Source: Punica granatum (Eukaryota; Streptophyta; Magnoliopsida; Myrtales; Lythraceae). From it: DNA of 64,000 nt. Made by a program: the position numbers and the translations under genes. Positions 43,234-55,615 of this stretch are shown piece after piece; position 1 is the first letter of the stretch; every line of letters begins with the position of its first letter. The notes below the pieces were generated by a model. The model did not search any database, was not told the DNA's origin, and saw only the letters and a list, made by a program, of their open reading frames with translations. The DNA lies in NCBI RefSeq assembly GCF_007655135.1, contig NC_045130.1, positions 5,022,001-5,086,000 of the forward strand. Reading direction: 5' to 3'.

Positions 43234-43594
43234 GGGTAAATTAAAAAAAAATTTAAATTTCATAAAATGTCTCAATTTTGTACTAAATTTTTATTTTATA
43301 ACAAAAAAAATTATAAATTTTCTAAAATGTCTCAAAAATGACCTCCATTATAACTTCCGTCAATTTTTGCCTACGTGTGACCTATGTGGACTGTTAAAGG
43401 GACCCACTAGTCTACGTGTGACCTACGTGGACTGTTAAAAGAACCCACTATCAGCAGCAAAAATTGACGAAAGTTATTTCGGAAGTCATTTTTGAGACAT
43501 TTTAGAAAACTTATGGTTATTTTTGTTACAAAACAAAATTTAGGACAAAATTGAGACATTTTATAAAATTTGAATTTTTTTTTGTAATTTACCC
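43234..43594. mobile_element. MULE-type MITE with about 135-bp terminal inverted repeats
   Basis: Both ends start GGGTAAATTA inward. Long arms of about 135 bases are clearly inverted copies (AAAATGTCTCAATTTTGT, AAAATGTCTCAAAAATGAC, CGTCAATTTTTGC). A perfect 9-bp target duplication, ATCATTATA, lies at 43225-43233 and 43595-43603. Nine bases is the Mutator signature. The middle holds two tandem copies of about 38 bases (CTACGTGTGACCTA, then GTGGACTGTTAAA). No transposase. Confidence 0.9.
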
Positions 43595-43756
43595 ATCATT
43601 ATATGAAATAAGAAATTTATTGGTGAATTTCGATCACCACTAAGATAAGAGTCTAGGCAAGTACCGAGGCTCCGGTTGGGCAATTAATATCGAAAGAAGC
43701 CTTGCATTTCCACAACCCGATGCCTTGCCCTTCAAGCGTCCCTCTTCAAAGGTAGA

Positions 43757-45252
43757 TGTTGAATTTCCATTAAGCTCAAACGGGCCCGAACTCATATAAT
43801 TTAAAAGTTCAAATTGATAAGTGATATCTTTACCGAATTCATTCTGTTGAAACGTAACGTAAAAAGTTCCTTCTCATGTTGCATTTCTTTGGTTTGGAAG
43901 TTCCAAGTGATGGAAAAGAAAGAATAGCTTTTACATATCCACCCAGTTTGTCAACTTTCTGGGAAATGATACTAAGAAAAATGTCTTTTTTCCCAATAGA
44001 AAAACTACTCTGTGATGAATTGTCTGATCATTGAAATTAGGGTATCCAAGCCTTAAAAAAATCAATAGTTTTTTTTTCCATGTGGAAGTGGGATTATAAT
44101 TTCTAACGTCCGTCCTCATGTGCAATGTATACTCTATTTTTGCCTACACATTATCACGTGCCTGATACCATATTGAATTTTCATTAGGTTCAAACGGATA
44201 TGAGCCCATATGTAAAATCCGAAAATTTTATTACGATAAAATTTTATAATTACACGTAAATTTCTTTACATATAAAGGATAAAAAAATTACAAATTCGAT
44301 CGGACGAGAAAATCCCGATAAAATGCTACGATCCATCGCCACTTTTAACTGGAAAACACTGAGAATATATTTAGGGGGTGAGATTGACGCTCAGTGAGTA
44401 ACCACAACCTAAACTACCCGGATCATAGCATGGGTTTAATAATATTATAAAAATATCATCGAGACTTCTAGAACTCAGATCATCCATGTGCCCCTTTCCA
44501 GCTCCCAACCACAGTGACGGCTCCACACTGGCAGCCTCTCTGCTCCAGGTAGCCCTTTCCTACTGCTCGGTTTACGACTGGTTCAGGGCGCCACAGGACT
44601 TACCGACTCTCATCAATCTCATTTACCCAACTCAATACCTCACTTCTCATTTCCAAATATCATAATCGATTATATAAAAATACATGCATGATCCGTGACA
44701 TTGACATGGTCATGACAATACAGTTCTAAAAATACCATTATAACGATAATAAAAATACTAGTTTAAGAATAGGTTACTCACCTGGACAAGTTTCCCGAAC
44801 ATCAAACTATGGAAACTGATTGTTCACTATTTTTCTAAAAATTTCTCTGATGTTTCTCTCGGATTTTCTCTCAAACAACTACAACTTGAAATTGAATGAA
44901 GTGACCATGAATTGAACGAGCACCAATTTATATTAAAGAAGAATGGCGGTGGGAAAAAGCAAATGGATCAAGATGGAATTGAGTTGGACATGTGGAAAGG
45001 CAAGGGTGAAGGAGAATTTAACATATGGAAAGCAAATTGCAAGCTTATCTCAAGTATTGTACCATAAATCAATTAATAAATTTAGTGTGAAATTGCAAAA
45101 ATTAGAAATTGCACGTGAATGGATATTACAAAATTTGGGATGTCACACCATATCCGCTTAAAAACTCAAAATGATAAGTGATAGTTTCTAAACCTCAGAT
45201 AAACCAATGATTATTCTTTCATTTTTTCCATGCGGAATTATAATTCTCAACA
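43757..45252 (-). mobile_element. TRIM-like LTR element inside the PG exon
   Basis: Ends are TGTTGA and TCAACA, and the target duplication GTAGA lies at 43752-43756 and 45253-45257. Minus orientation: the 5' LTR is 44171-45252 (interrupted by the solo LTR at 44211-45147). A primer-binding site TGGTATCAGGC, resembling the initiator-Met tRNA complement, follows directly at about 44160-44170. A very short internal region comes next, then the 3' LTR at 43757-44110. Apart from the nested LTR the element is about 560 bases and non-coding. The 3' LTR has about 200 bases not seen in the 5' LTR. Confidence 0.75.
44211..45147 (-). mobile_element. Gypsy-like solo LTR nested in the TRIM-like element
   Basis: 937 bases from TGTAAAATCC to GGGATGTCACA, flanked by a perfect 5-bp duplication CCATA (44206-44210 and 45148-45152). 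On the minus strand it starts TGTGACATCCC, typical of many plant gypsy LTRs. Its body matches the LTR at 45411-46423. Confidence 0.85.
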
Positions 45253-45410
45253 GTAGACTCTGTCAATGTCTCGAAACGACAACCAACTATACGCACTCCA
45301 ATGACCTTGTAATTGGAAAGAGCCACCAGCATCCCATCGATACGAATGCCAATGGGGCCACCCTCACGCGGCTCGGCGAACTCCACCGACTTCTCTGTCA
45401 GGAACCTACC

Positions 45411-46570
45411 TATAAGAGTTCGAAATTTTTATAAGATGAACACACATGAATTTCCTTAAATATAAAGAGTATTTCAAAAATTATAATCTTAATTGAACAA
45501 CTAAAAATACCATAAAATGCCACGATCCACCGCCATTTTGACCTGTAAAACATTGAGAATATATTTGGGAGGTGAGCTTGACATTCAGTGAAAAACCACA
45601 ACCTAAACTAGCCGGATCATAGCACAGATTTAGTAATATTATAAAAATATCGTCGAGACTTCCAGAACTCAGATCGTCCATGTACCCTTCCCAACTCCCG
45701 ACCATAGTGGCGGCTCTACACTGACACCCTCTTTGCTCCAAGCAGCTTTTTTATACTGCTCGGCTTATGACTGGCTCAGGGCGCCACAAGACTCACAGAC
45801 TCCCATCAATCTCATTTACGCAACTCAATTCCTCACTTCTCATTTTCAAATATCATAATTGATTATATAAAAATACATGCATGATCCGCGACACTAACAT
45901 GATCATGACAACGCAGTTCTAAAAATACAGACATAATAATAATAAAAGTACTAGATTACTCACCTTGACAAGCCCCTTGAACATTAAAACATCGAAATCC
46001 CATGGTTTGCTATTTTCTTCTCTTTTCCTTTTCCACTCAAAACTCCATGCCTCTGTCTCTCCGAATGTTTGGCCAAAATCATGCAAATGATCAAGAAGAT
46101 TGAGCAAAAGAATCTTAAATAGTAAAAAGTAAGGCAATGGCAGCTCCTATGATTAAGAAGAAATTGATGAGTGGAAAGTTAATTGACATGTGTTAAATTT
46201 ATAAGTAGTGGCAGTAGATCAGCTAGTGAGCATGAGTGAGCGGTGAGTTGGCTAAGCTTAAAGGAAAAAATTGGGTGGATGGTTGTCCATAAAAAGGAAG
46301 GAAACTTATTTATATTTAATTAAATAAAGTTAACATTTAGCCGAAAATTCAATAAACAAAATTGTAATATCCATGTACGTAAAAAACATGTATATGTAAG
46401 CCTATAAAATTTCAGGATGTTACAAAATCTCCGCCTTTAAAGAATTTCATCCCCGAAATTCAAGTAATCGAAAATAAGTTTATATCCCACAAGCTCAGGA
46501 GGTCGAAAAAACTAAGCTCTCATACCATTTGTCAGATTCCGAAATTTTTATAAGATGAAGACACATGAAT
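45411..46570 (-). mobile_element. Deletion derivative of the same LTR element (LTR, 106-bp internal, LTR stub)
   Basis: Minus orientation: the 3' LTR is 45411-46423 (starts TGTAACATCC). A purine-rich tract (AAAGGCGGAGATTT) precedes it, the internal region is only 46424-46529, and a primer-binding-like site TGGTATGAGAGC sits beside a 41-base stub of the 5' LTR (46530-46570). Nearly all internal sequence is gone. Confidence 0.75.
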
Positions 46571-46718
46571 CAAATGATTCTTCTGAGGCTACATTGTTCC
46601 TCCAATGATTCATTGCAAGTTTACGAGATCTCTGAAGATGCATGTATTAAGAAATCAAATGAGAGTTTTAATGAGCAGGAAAAAAGTTCGGGTTGGAATC
46701 CTCTCCGTATCTCGAAAG

Positions 46719-46847
46719 ATTCTCGGGTCCTCCTTCTGGTTCGACCGCCGCTCACTTGAGCGTTGGAAGAGGCTCTCCGGTATCAACCCGAGAGCCCTTC
46801 TTGCAGTTCAGAGAGCGGTGGTCGGACTAGAAGGAGGATCCGAGAAT
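46719..46847. other. 35-bp stem hairpin, small-RNA precursor candidate
   Basis: Arms 46719-46753 and 46813-46847 pair over 35 positions on the plus-strand RNA. There are no true mismatches, only four G-U wobbles, and the loop is 59 bases. The arms begin ATTCTCGGGTCCTCC and end GGAGGATCCGAGAAT. The region is GC-rich compared with its surroundings and has no gene. It could be a miRNA or siRNA precursor or a small foldback element. Confidence 0.5.
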
Positions 46848-46870
46848 ATGCGAAGAAAATTCTAACTTGG

Positions 46871-47465
46871 ACTTTTTTTCCGTATCATTTAGCCATTCGA
46901 TTCGGTCTAGTATGATTCACGCCCGCTCGTTAACGAAGCAAAGGACATTCTGTAGCAGGATATATATTCAAGTGTTGTACACGCATTGGTTCCCTTATGC
47001 GCGCGTGTATATATTTTGTATATAAATAAATATATATATATATATATTGTTACGTTTAAAATCTTATGGTCGGGCTCCAACTACGTAATTTTGAGATCAG
47101 ATTATTATTATTCCAATCGATTCCGGTCTTGATACTGATCATCAATAGTCACGACGTAGGAAGTCATGTCAACGGCAGGAATATCAGCTTATCAGAAAAA
47201 GAGAAATGTCCCATATTGCATATATATGAATAGAACATTATCACGAGAGACTAGCTAGATGTCTTACTAAAAGTTATACAAGTACTTGTCCGAAGCTAGC
47301 TACTCGCAGGATCGGGCGCATATACATCACCACCGGTTCATGCGACAGGTTTAAACTGTAACAACCCTATGTTGATATACAGTGGTTGGACCATATGCCT
47401 ATTATATATATCAGGTCGATACATATGAGCTAGCACCATATATGTTTCAAGTATTCTCTAGTGCT
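46871..47465. other. Intergenic with (TA)n near 47030
   Basis: 3' flank of PG3. A TA microsatellite lies at about 47028-47047. No gene seen. Confidence 0.4.
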
Positions 47466-49056
47466 TTACTGTCCCAGGCAGTTAGCAGGCTGAATGACCC
47501 CCTTAGCTGTTCCATCGGCATTAACACACGATGCTTCCGCCGGCCGGTTCTTGTAGGTGAGCTTCACGTCTTTCAGCTGTATCCCGGTGCATGGGGTTGC
47601 ACTGCTGCAGTCGAATTTCAGTGCCACTTGGGTGGCCGATGTCCCATGAATGTCTTCATAAGTTATGTTGCTGACCTCCACACCCGAATCCTGCAATATA
47701 TAGAAAGACATTATGGGTGTGAGAATATTAGATAGTACTGATGGCGAAATTGTTATAGAGATTCCTATACGTAAATGGTCATAATTATGGGCCTTTCTGG
47801 GTCTGGGCTCACTTTCAAGGCCCATTTGATGATGACTATTAGGATACATTGCCTAGCTTGTTCAAACCTATACGAGAGAGATGTACATATCCGCATACCT
47901 GACCGGGGCAGTTCTCGTTGTCGGGGCAGTAATTCTGGTCGATGATAATCGGGTTCTGGACATTAGACATGACTACGTGCTGAAACCGGATGTCCTTCGC
48001 GAATGCGTTGCTAGGCCGGCCCCAGGACTTAATCCTCACCCCGTTCGTGGTCCCTTTCAGCGTTACTGATGTAACTGTCACGTTTTGCACGCCATCTTCT
48101 TCTAGGTCCTTCCCGAGGCTGCCAATGCTGATCCCGTGCCCAGGTCCGCAAAGAACATTCTCGACCCACACATTCGACGTCCCCTGCGTGATGGAGACGC
48201 AGTCATCACCAGTCGCAATCTTTGAGCTCAAGATTGTCACATCAGATGATTTTTGGATGTGAATGCCGTCCGTGTTGGGGCTCTCCCCGTCGGCCAAGAT
48301 CTTCACTCCTTGCACCTTCACATTCTTGCAGTTGTTGATTACGATGTGGAACATCTGACTGTTTAGGGATGATAATCTACTGATTATTATATTCTTTGAA
48401 TTGGTGAAGAGCAGTGTCTGCATTATGCATTGTCATAAAAAAAAACAAAAACAAAAACAAAAATCAGATGGATTAATTTACATTTAAGTTAAACATCTTG
48501 TGATATTTTGTGATCTATTATGTGATACAAAATTATATGTTATCACTCGAATAAATAATAAGATATAAGAAATCTAGGCACGAACCGATGCTCCTGTAGG
48601 GCAATCACTATCGGAAGAGTCCTTGCATTTCCACAACCCGGTGCCTTGCCCATCAAGCGTTCCTCCTGAAAGTGAGACCCCGTCCACACCCCGGAATGAC
48701 AACCAACTATACGCACCCCCAATCACCTTGTAATCGGATGGAGCCACCAATGTCCCATCGATACGAATGCCGATGGGGCCACCCTTGCAAGGGCCGGTGA
48801 ATTCAAGCGGCTTCTCTATCAGAAACCTTCCACTCGGAACGTAGATGGTGGCTGGCCCCTTGGACCCGCATGCTGACTTCCATGCTTGGAGGAAAGCCTC
48901 GGAAGAGTCAGTCTTGCCACCCGGGATGGCTCCTAACTCCACGACGTCATACTTGGCTGCATTTGCTCGAAGAGGGCAGTGATGAAGGAAGAAGAAGAAG
49001 AAGAAAGCTGAGAGCGCTACGACAGAGTCGGAGAATGTTGTGATGAGTTTTGCCAT
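47466..49056 (-). CDS. Polygalacturonase PG3, exopolygalacturonase type (3 exons)
   Basis: Exons: 48586-49056, 47899-48417 and 47466-47690, giving 404 aa. It starts MAKLITTFSDSVVALSAFF, a secretory signal peptide with a Phe run. All GH28 motifs are present: NTDG about 205, GDDC about 227, GHG about 250 and RIK about 285. It should cleave polygalacturonic acid in the wall. Intron positions equal those of PG1 and PG2, and the sequence is a diverged member of the same subfamily (for example KSSDVTIL, KDLEEDGVQNV). It ends NCLGQ. Its promoter shares the TATA block of PG1 and PG2. No lesion is seen, so with PG2 it is one of two intact copies in the cluster. Confidence 0.95.
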
Positions 49057-49156
49057 TGTTTTTGCGGATAACTGGTTTGGAAGAAGAGATTAGAGAGTGA
49101 GAAGTTGATGATGAGTTGAATAGTGATCGATGAGGAGTTCAAACGGTTGAGCAGTC

Positions 49157-49167
49157 CATATATATAG
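49157..49167 (-). promoter_or_regulatory. TATA box of PG3
   Basis: Minus-strand GCTATATATATGGACTGC lies about 105 bases upstream of the ATG and is followed by CTCAACCGTTT, the same block as in PG1 and PG2 with two changes. Confidence 0.55.
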
Positions 49168-49169
49168 CA

Positions 49170-51557
49170 GTTGATGATGAGTTAATTTTATTTAAATTCA
49201 ATTAATTTGTTTTTTTGGCTTTAATCAAAAGCAAAGTCGCGCGTACATTTTATTTTCAAGATATAAATAGGATCAATTAATTAATTAAATTGCATAAATG
49301 CATGCATCTGAGAGAAGAAGCTGATGAGTCTAATACCAAGTCAAGAACAAATTAAGAAATTATGGTTTGGTGGGGTCTTTGCTTGCAATGTCATGATCAT
49401 GATCATGGGGGGCCGCAGAAAGTGAAACCGATAATCGGATATAGCTTTCAGATGAAATCCTCGGCTGATTTTGTTTGAGTCAAACGAGGCAAAATTAATT
49501 TTTGGGAAGCGATTCACTGATTATCCTTGCGTGCTCTCTTCAATTATTGGCAATTTTATAATTATATAATCCATTTATTATGTTTAATTTTTAGGAAGTG
49601 ATTCACTAATTTTATCCTTTCACTTTAGTTAGATCACGTCCATCCACGACATATGATCGACTGAATTTATATTTTGTTTCTAGCTTTCTCGCACAACATT
49701 AAACCGATCGTACTTCCCGCTTCAAATAATTAGTCGAATAAGACGTCACGGTAGTTATTTACTTGTAAGAGTCATTAATAAAATTAATAATTGGGTTAGC
49801 GAGGGTTTGAAGTGTCTGCAGCTTCAAGTTAATTTGAGACCCTTTTTATATGGGTTCTACTACCATTCTAAGCAAACTAATTATTGTTCACACCACAGCC
49901 TTAATTTCTTTTTTCCTTTCCCCTGATTTGGAAGATGATCAAATCACATTAAATAGATCAAATTACATATATGCTAAAACAGAGACTTTCATTAGTACTA
50001 TTATTTGTGTATATATACTTATATACATATAAATGCATGGAATTCTCTATTATTTGTGTTTGTGTGTATATATATATTGTATTCACAAAATCATAGTTCA
50101 AAATCTTATGAGAAGGTGACTCCATATGTAATTATTAGAATACTCCACCAAAAACAAGGGTGAAGACAAATTAGGTTTAGTTTGGGAGTGTTTTGCTGAA
50201 TAGTTTGGGGTGTTGTTGCTCGCGTAAAGGTATTGAAATATAATTGTTAGTTGATTTTAAAATCAATTAAAGTATTAGATAAATTATATTTTTGAAATAA
50301 CTGAATAATAGAGAATAAAAAGAAACACTTTTTATAAACATTTATAATTTATTTAAAAAATGTACGTTTGTGACCGTTAAAATTAACTAAAATCATAGTT
50401 TGAAGCAAAAGGCAATAAATAATATATTACCAAGTACGGAGGGCCACGCAATATACCTTGAAAATGAAGATATTTTTATTTAATTATAAGTTGAATAAAG
50501 TATATATAATTGCCATTATATAGATCATTGATATTTCATCTATATATATACACTTATATGTACGTCTAACAAACATTAGATGCTTCTCTTGTACATGCAT
50601 CTATCTAGCTTATTATACTCCTCATAGTTGATTTACCATACAGATTGTTTCCGATGGATTTTTTCGGATTAGCCATCCGTGAAATATGTCTCAAAATTAA
50701 GTACCAATAAATATATATCAGTCCTTTTTTTGTGGTAATAATATATCAGTCATTCTATGTATCTACGTATAGACTTACTGGGATTAATTACTCGATTCTA
50801 TATATATGCAAAAAAAAAAAAAGTTGCAGTATTAAGAAGGGGGTGCGACTGCGAGTGAGTGCATGCATGACACATATATTATGTACCGAAAGAAATTACT
50901 TTGGGGTGAAGACAAAGAGATAATTAATTAACTAAATTAAAAATACTAATAGATTCTATTTTATTAATCATAATTTGGACTAATTAAATTCAAAGGGGCC
51001 TCCTTTCTTCCTTGTTTCACAAACTAAGCCAACTCTTAAGCTAAACCACATGGAGTTAATTTCATTTCATATCCAGGTTCACATTCTTCTTTTATTATTA
51101 TTATTATATATAACAGTGAAATTAATTAATGGTGTTGCCAACAAAGGCTTTTGGGACTTTGACATGTAACCAAAAACATCGACTCAATCAGGCCTTATAA
51201 GTGGCCCAAGGATAGTTCTTCTCGACCGATTCATGTGCAAGTACGTTCGGCCAAGTTCGTATTAGCGAATGAGATCTAGAAAGGCCTTCGAGACCATATT
51301 ATTCTCAATGACGATAGCTATAGAGTTGGAAAACTGGAATATATACAATGGAATATATATCATATTATTCTCTGAATTCGAATTGACTTTTCATGATGAA
51401 GTCAATTAATTGGTCCACTCGATAACAGAAGGGGGCAGCTGACTTTCAGACAGTGTGGACACTGCAGGAATATGTACCATAGTTAAGGCGAGGGTTTATC
51501 CAACTCCCAAGGCCATGCATGTTCGGATATCGTGGAATTCATACAACCTCTCACCAC

Positions 51558-51594
<37 letters not shown>

Positions 51595-52635
51595 CATGCG
51601 AACTCTTTAAAAATATGTATTATATATCGAAGCTCTGATATCATTCGATCTTCACTCAACAGAGTATATATTTAGGTCGAGTACGATATACGTATCCATC
51701 GGCTTACTAGCTTGCTAGGGTAGGGTAATCATTATCACTGGACACGTACACATGCATTCATTTATGTTCTCATATTCGATATATGACTTGAACTAAACAT
51801 CGGCAAATATCTTGCAATGTTGTGCCACATTGCAAAGTGGGGGAGGGTTTCCATATTCATATAGCTGTACGAAGTTAAAGATTAAGCAAATTAATTGACA
51901 TTATTCTACCGAAAAAGAAAATTTCATTGACATTCGCAAGAGAATATATTCCGGATATGGGTTGAAGAATATTTATGGGAAAATGATAGAGAGACGGGAA
52001 GCAAATTGATTGGAGGAGGACTCGATTACGTGTCACTAAGAATCTGCTCTCTGGTATATAATTTTTGTTTGTTTATTTATTTATTTTCATTTGGCTGCCT
52101 ATAAATAATACATGCATCGCATTTCAAAGCAAATGCAACCAAGATATACACAAAGCATACCCAGATGGATATAATGTGTGGAGTCCATTTTCTTTTGGTA
52201 TAGATTTGATGTCTATCGAAGAGGAAGAGATGGTCTCGCATGAAGATAAGAGCCGATTTAGTAGCCAAGGATGACTTGCCTGGGGATCAATCTTATATCA
52301 TGCATGCAGCATATCGGAAGAGAAAATAATATTATTTTCATGCATGCAGTTTATCAGGGTCTCCAGGCAGTCCTTTGGCTATGCTGATAGGCTCTTCTCA
52401 TTCATGCCAGACTTCTTCTCTTCGCTTGCTCGAGAAATATCAGACAGTGCCGACACTACGATATTTTATTGATTCTCACAATGAGGTAAAAGGTTGGAGA
52501 AAAATTGTCTATCTTGGAAGCGTTTCTTTAGAAACTATTCTAAAGTTATCGACTCCCCGATGATTTATTATCTCGAAGATGTTTATATATGTTTTCTGTT
52601 TTTATTTTTTCCGCCGTGAATGCTGGTATTCTAAA
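49170..52635. other. AT-rich intergenic, no gene seen
   Basis: PG3 5' flank then low-complexity DNA. It includes a (TA)n tract at about 51559-51592. Short frames at 49850, 50732, 52065 and 52375 have no recognisable domain and no splice context. Confidence 0.45.
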
Positions 52636-52639
52636 AGTC

Positions 52640-52795
52640 TAATCGGACTCCGATTAATTTAGTCGAGCCGAATCGACCCATTAAGGGGTGAAACTCTCCT
52701 ATAATGGATTTTTCTGTATTTATAATGATTCGAACCCGAGACCTTACTTAAACGAAACAAGCGTCGAACCGCTTAAATCAGCTCACATTAGTTTT
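52640..52795 (-). mobile_element. tRNA-derived SINE
   Basis: On the minus strand a Pol III-like head reads GAGCTGATTTAAGCGGTTC (box A region), then GTAAGGTCTCGGGTTCGAA (box B region). A body with TAATGGGTCGATTCGG and TTAATCGGAGTCCGATTAG follows. The body resembles the degenerate repeats inside 3300-4450. Confidence 0.65.
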
Positions 52796-52799
52796 TTTA

Positions 52800-53458
52800 T
52801 ACGTTTCCTTTAAGAGAGGTGTGCAAAGAATGTAATTCAATTCTAGAAGTCGTCTCTCCTTTCTCCCCACAAGACCATGAAGATGATACCTCTTCATGGG
52901 CCTAGGTGACAGTCCATTGAAATGGGCTTGCTTTCTCATCAATGGGTCCCAAATTGAGGTCCACCTATGCAAGGGCCCGCTCGTCTACATTGCTCGAGCA
53001 TACGAGTCTATTCCCCTCTAAGTACATGAACAAGACCACTCCTATCAATTCAAGGATCCAAGTAAGCCCCGCAAACTTGTTAGTCCACGTCCGGGGGTGA
53101 TCTCATGAAGGGCGATTCTTGCCGATGAGAATTCGAGCTCAAAACATCGATCGTGAATGAACCCACAAGGCGTATATGTGTACAAGATGGAGCTGGGTCA
53201 TGATCAAGAGGTCCATTGATGAGAAGCTATGGATCGCTCTTGAGGTCGTAAAAGGACCATTATTGAAATCGTATGCATCGTTAATGCTCGAAATGCGATG
53301 CGTTCGGTAATTGTTATAACTCTCTCTTCTTCTTCTTTTTCCTTTGTTCGAAGGTAATTGCTATTACTCATTATTATTATTAGTTAATAGATTTTAGAAT
53401 ATCTCCCTCAAATTTAGGATCTTATAACCGAATCTCACTTTCGTCATTAATTACAGAA

Positions 53459-53492
<34 letters not shown>

Positions 53493-53699
53493 GCGTAATT
53501 GAAATTCAACATCTTAATATATGGTCTATATATAAGGCTGTCATAAATTAATCTTGTGATCCAAGAAATTTCAAATTAGTGTCAGTCCAGCACATGCAAC
53601 AAGCTGGTGCCTCCCTTACAGTTTACCTCCGTATATATATTTGCAATAATTATAGCTCAATACATCTGTTCTTCCTTTGATGACAAAGGATACAAATGC

Positions 53700-53736
<37 letters not shown>

Positions 53737-54930
53737 CGCGCGCTCTCAAAACCCTACCAAAGCTACACTGTTAATTATTAACAATCATCTAATTTATTTT
53801 CCATGCATGTAGTTAATTCATTTCAAAGAAGATCATGGTAATACAAGAGGAGCATAAGTTAGCTCAGTGATATAATTCATCGATTCAAAGTCAAAAGATC
53901 TCGAGTTAGATGTTCATTAGTGGGATTTATTATACGACTTGCAGTGCTCGATCAAATGCATGTTTATGCATCGTTAGCTTCTCATTCTTTCTAATAAAAT
54001 CTTCATGAGCTGGTCGATAAGAGCAATAGCAGAAGCAATAAATTGAGACATTATGAAGTTGACGTAATATGGGGAGCTGACCGTACAATGTGACAGACAT
54101 GTATATGTACATCTTGGCATGTGTAATGTGACACAAATGTATTTTTATATATACACATAAGAGCCACATATATTCGCTCCTCATATTGCTCCGCAAATCC
54201 TCCACGTGTCACGTGGTCCCGTCCATCCAAGAATTATTCCTCCCTAGATATTTATATATGTAAGTACTTGAATTAATAATTTATTAATTAATTAACTAAC
54301 TAATTACTTTCACGAAAAAGAAATCCCATGCATAAGCCGAAAACTCCCATCCCAAGCAAGAATTGAATCCTCATTTATTGCTCCTGTCTCTCCCTCTGTC
54401 GGAAGTCTGCAATCATTTTAGAAATGGTTGCACAATACATGCAATTAAGTTACTTAAAATTATAGTAAATTAGTTTAATTTTTAAGTAAATTATACGTCT
54501 TTCAAGTAAATTATATGTATTTTGATTAAAAAAATTGGGATAAATTACTTAATTTTTCAGTAAATTACTTATATTTGAAGTAAATTACACAGATTTTGAA
54601 TAGTTTTTTTTAGTAAAATTGTGGAAAATATTGCTCTCATAATTTCGAGATTTCGAATGAGTCTTTACTATTTTAGTAAATTACATGGATTTCAAAAGAA
54701 ATTTACTTAAATTTTTAGTAAACTATTTGAGTATATTATATCACCAATTTCGATGAGTGCACATTAGAATTATCCCACTGTGATAGAAAAAAAGAGGAAA
54801 AGAAAATATTCAGTCGGGATCTTACCTTTCCACAGTGATCTTATTCCTCATGGTGGAGGTTCGTTGTGTGCACCTATTACATGTAAGCCTATTTCTTCAA
54901 AATGTAGAACGAGGAAACATCAACATTGAA
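52800..54930. other. Intergenic with simple repeats, no gene seen
   Basis: Contains (TA)n at about 53467-53492 and a (TA)n(TG)n(CG)n compound tract at 53700-53744. At 53850-53925 a weak SINE-like head occurs (TTAGCTCAGTGATATAATTC, then TCTCGAGTTAGA). No coding region supported. Confidence 0.45.
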
Positions 54931-54934
54931 TGAC

Positions 54935-55615
54935 CATGCCAGTATTTTTTTTTTGGATGAATGGCGAATTTCATTAATCAAAAGTAATTACATCAGAGGC
55001 CATTAACCCAGTACAACGTGAGAGACTAAGCCCCAAACTCTACCCAAAAGGGAACTAATTAGTTGTGAACAAAATCAGAAGAGTTAAACATGTGACCGAC
55101 TAACGTAGCATTTACAATTTTTTGTGAGAGACAGGGGTAAACACTCAGCTTCGCTTTCACATCTGCAAAGACCTTCTGAACTATTGCCGCTGGAGGAGAG
55201 ATATACTTTTGGTAAATTTTGACATTCCTCTCTCGCCATGTACAGTATATGTAGTGAGTCCAAAGAAGCTTGAGGCAAATGACATCAAGCTTCTTCCCTC
55301 GAAGGGAAGCAATCCAGTTGATTTCCGTATTCCAACTCACCGTAGTTCGGTGCAAACCGATTCGAGCTAGCAAACTTTTCCAAATTCCTTGGGTAACAAG
55401 ACATTTAAAAAAGAGATGATCACGAGTCTCCCTCTGTATACTGCAAAATTCGCACTCAGTTGACGCAAGCTAAATCCCCCATTTTGATAGCCAGTCTTTA
55501 GTAGCTAGTTTATTATGAACACTGAGCCAGCTAATAAAAGAAGAGCGAGGAAAATGTCCATCAAACCATATTGCACTTCCCCATTCCATTTTAGGGCCTC
55601 ATGCCAGTATTTTTT
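54935..55615 (-). mobile_element. 5'-truncated LINE 3' end with target duplication
   Basis: Minus strand. It holds the LINE ORF2 C-terminal zinc-binding RT-associated domain (HFPRSSFISWLSVHNKL, CEFCSIQRETRDHLFFKC, WREREC-like WRERNVK). It ends in poly-A on the minus strand, seen as poly-T at 54945-54954. The 16-base direct repeat CATGCCAGTATTTTTT flanks it at 54935-54950 and 55600-55615. The frame has at least one stop. It is a short, fairly recent, dead insertion. Confidence 0.9.

Larger units (their letters stand above)
43665..45410 (-). pseudogene. Shattered polygalacturonase exon 1
   Basis: Two pieces of PG exon 1 remain: 45253-45410 ([11 protein letters not shown] region) and 43665-43756 (end of exon 1 with its splice donor). 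A TRIM-like element splits them with a GTAGA target duplication. An LTR fragment cuts off the 5' side at 45411. Exons 2 and 3 are absent; a MULE-type MITE lies on that side. It is closest in style to PG2. Confidence 0.85.

Noticed and set aside
52065..52563. Two short plus-strand frames near 52.1-52.6 kb
   Set aside because: Under 70 codons, no domain and no splice context; not supported as genes.
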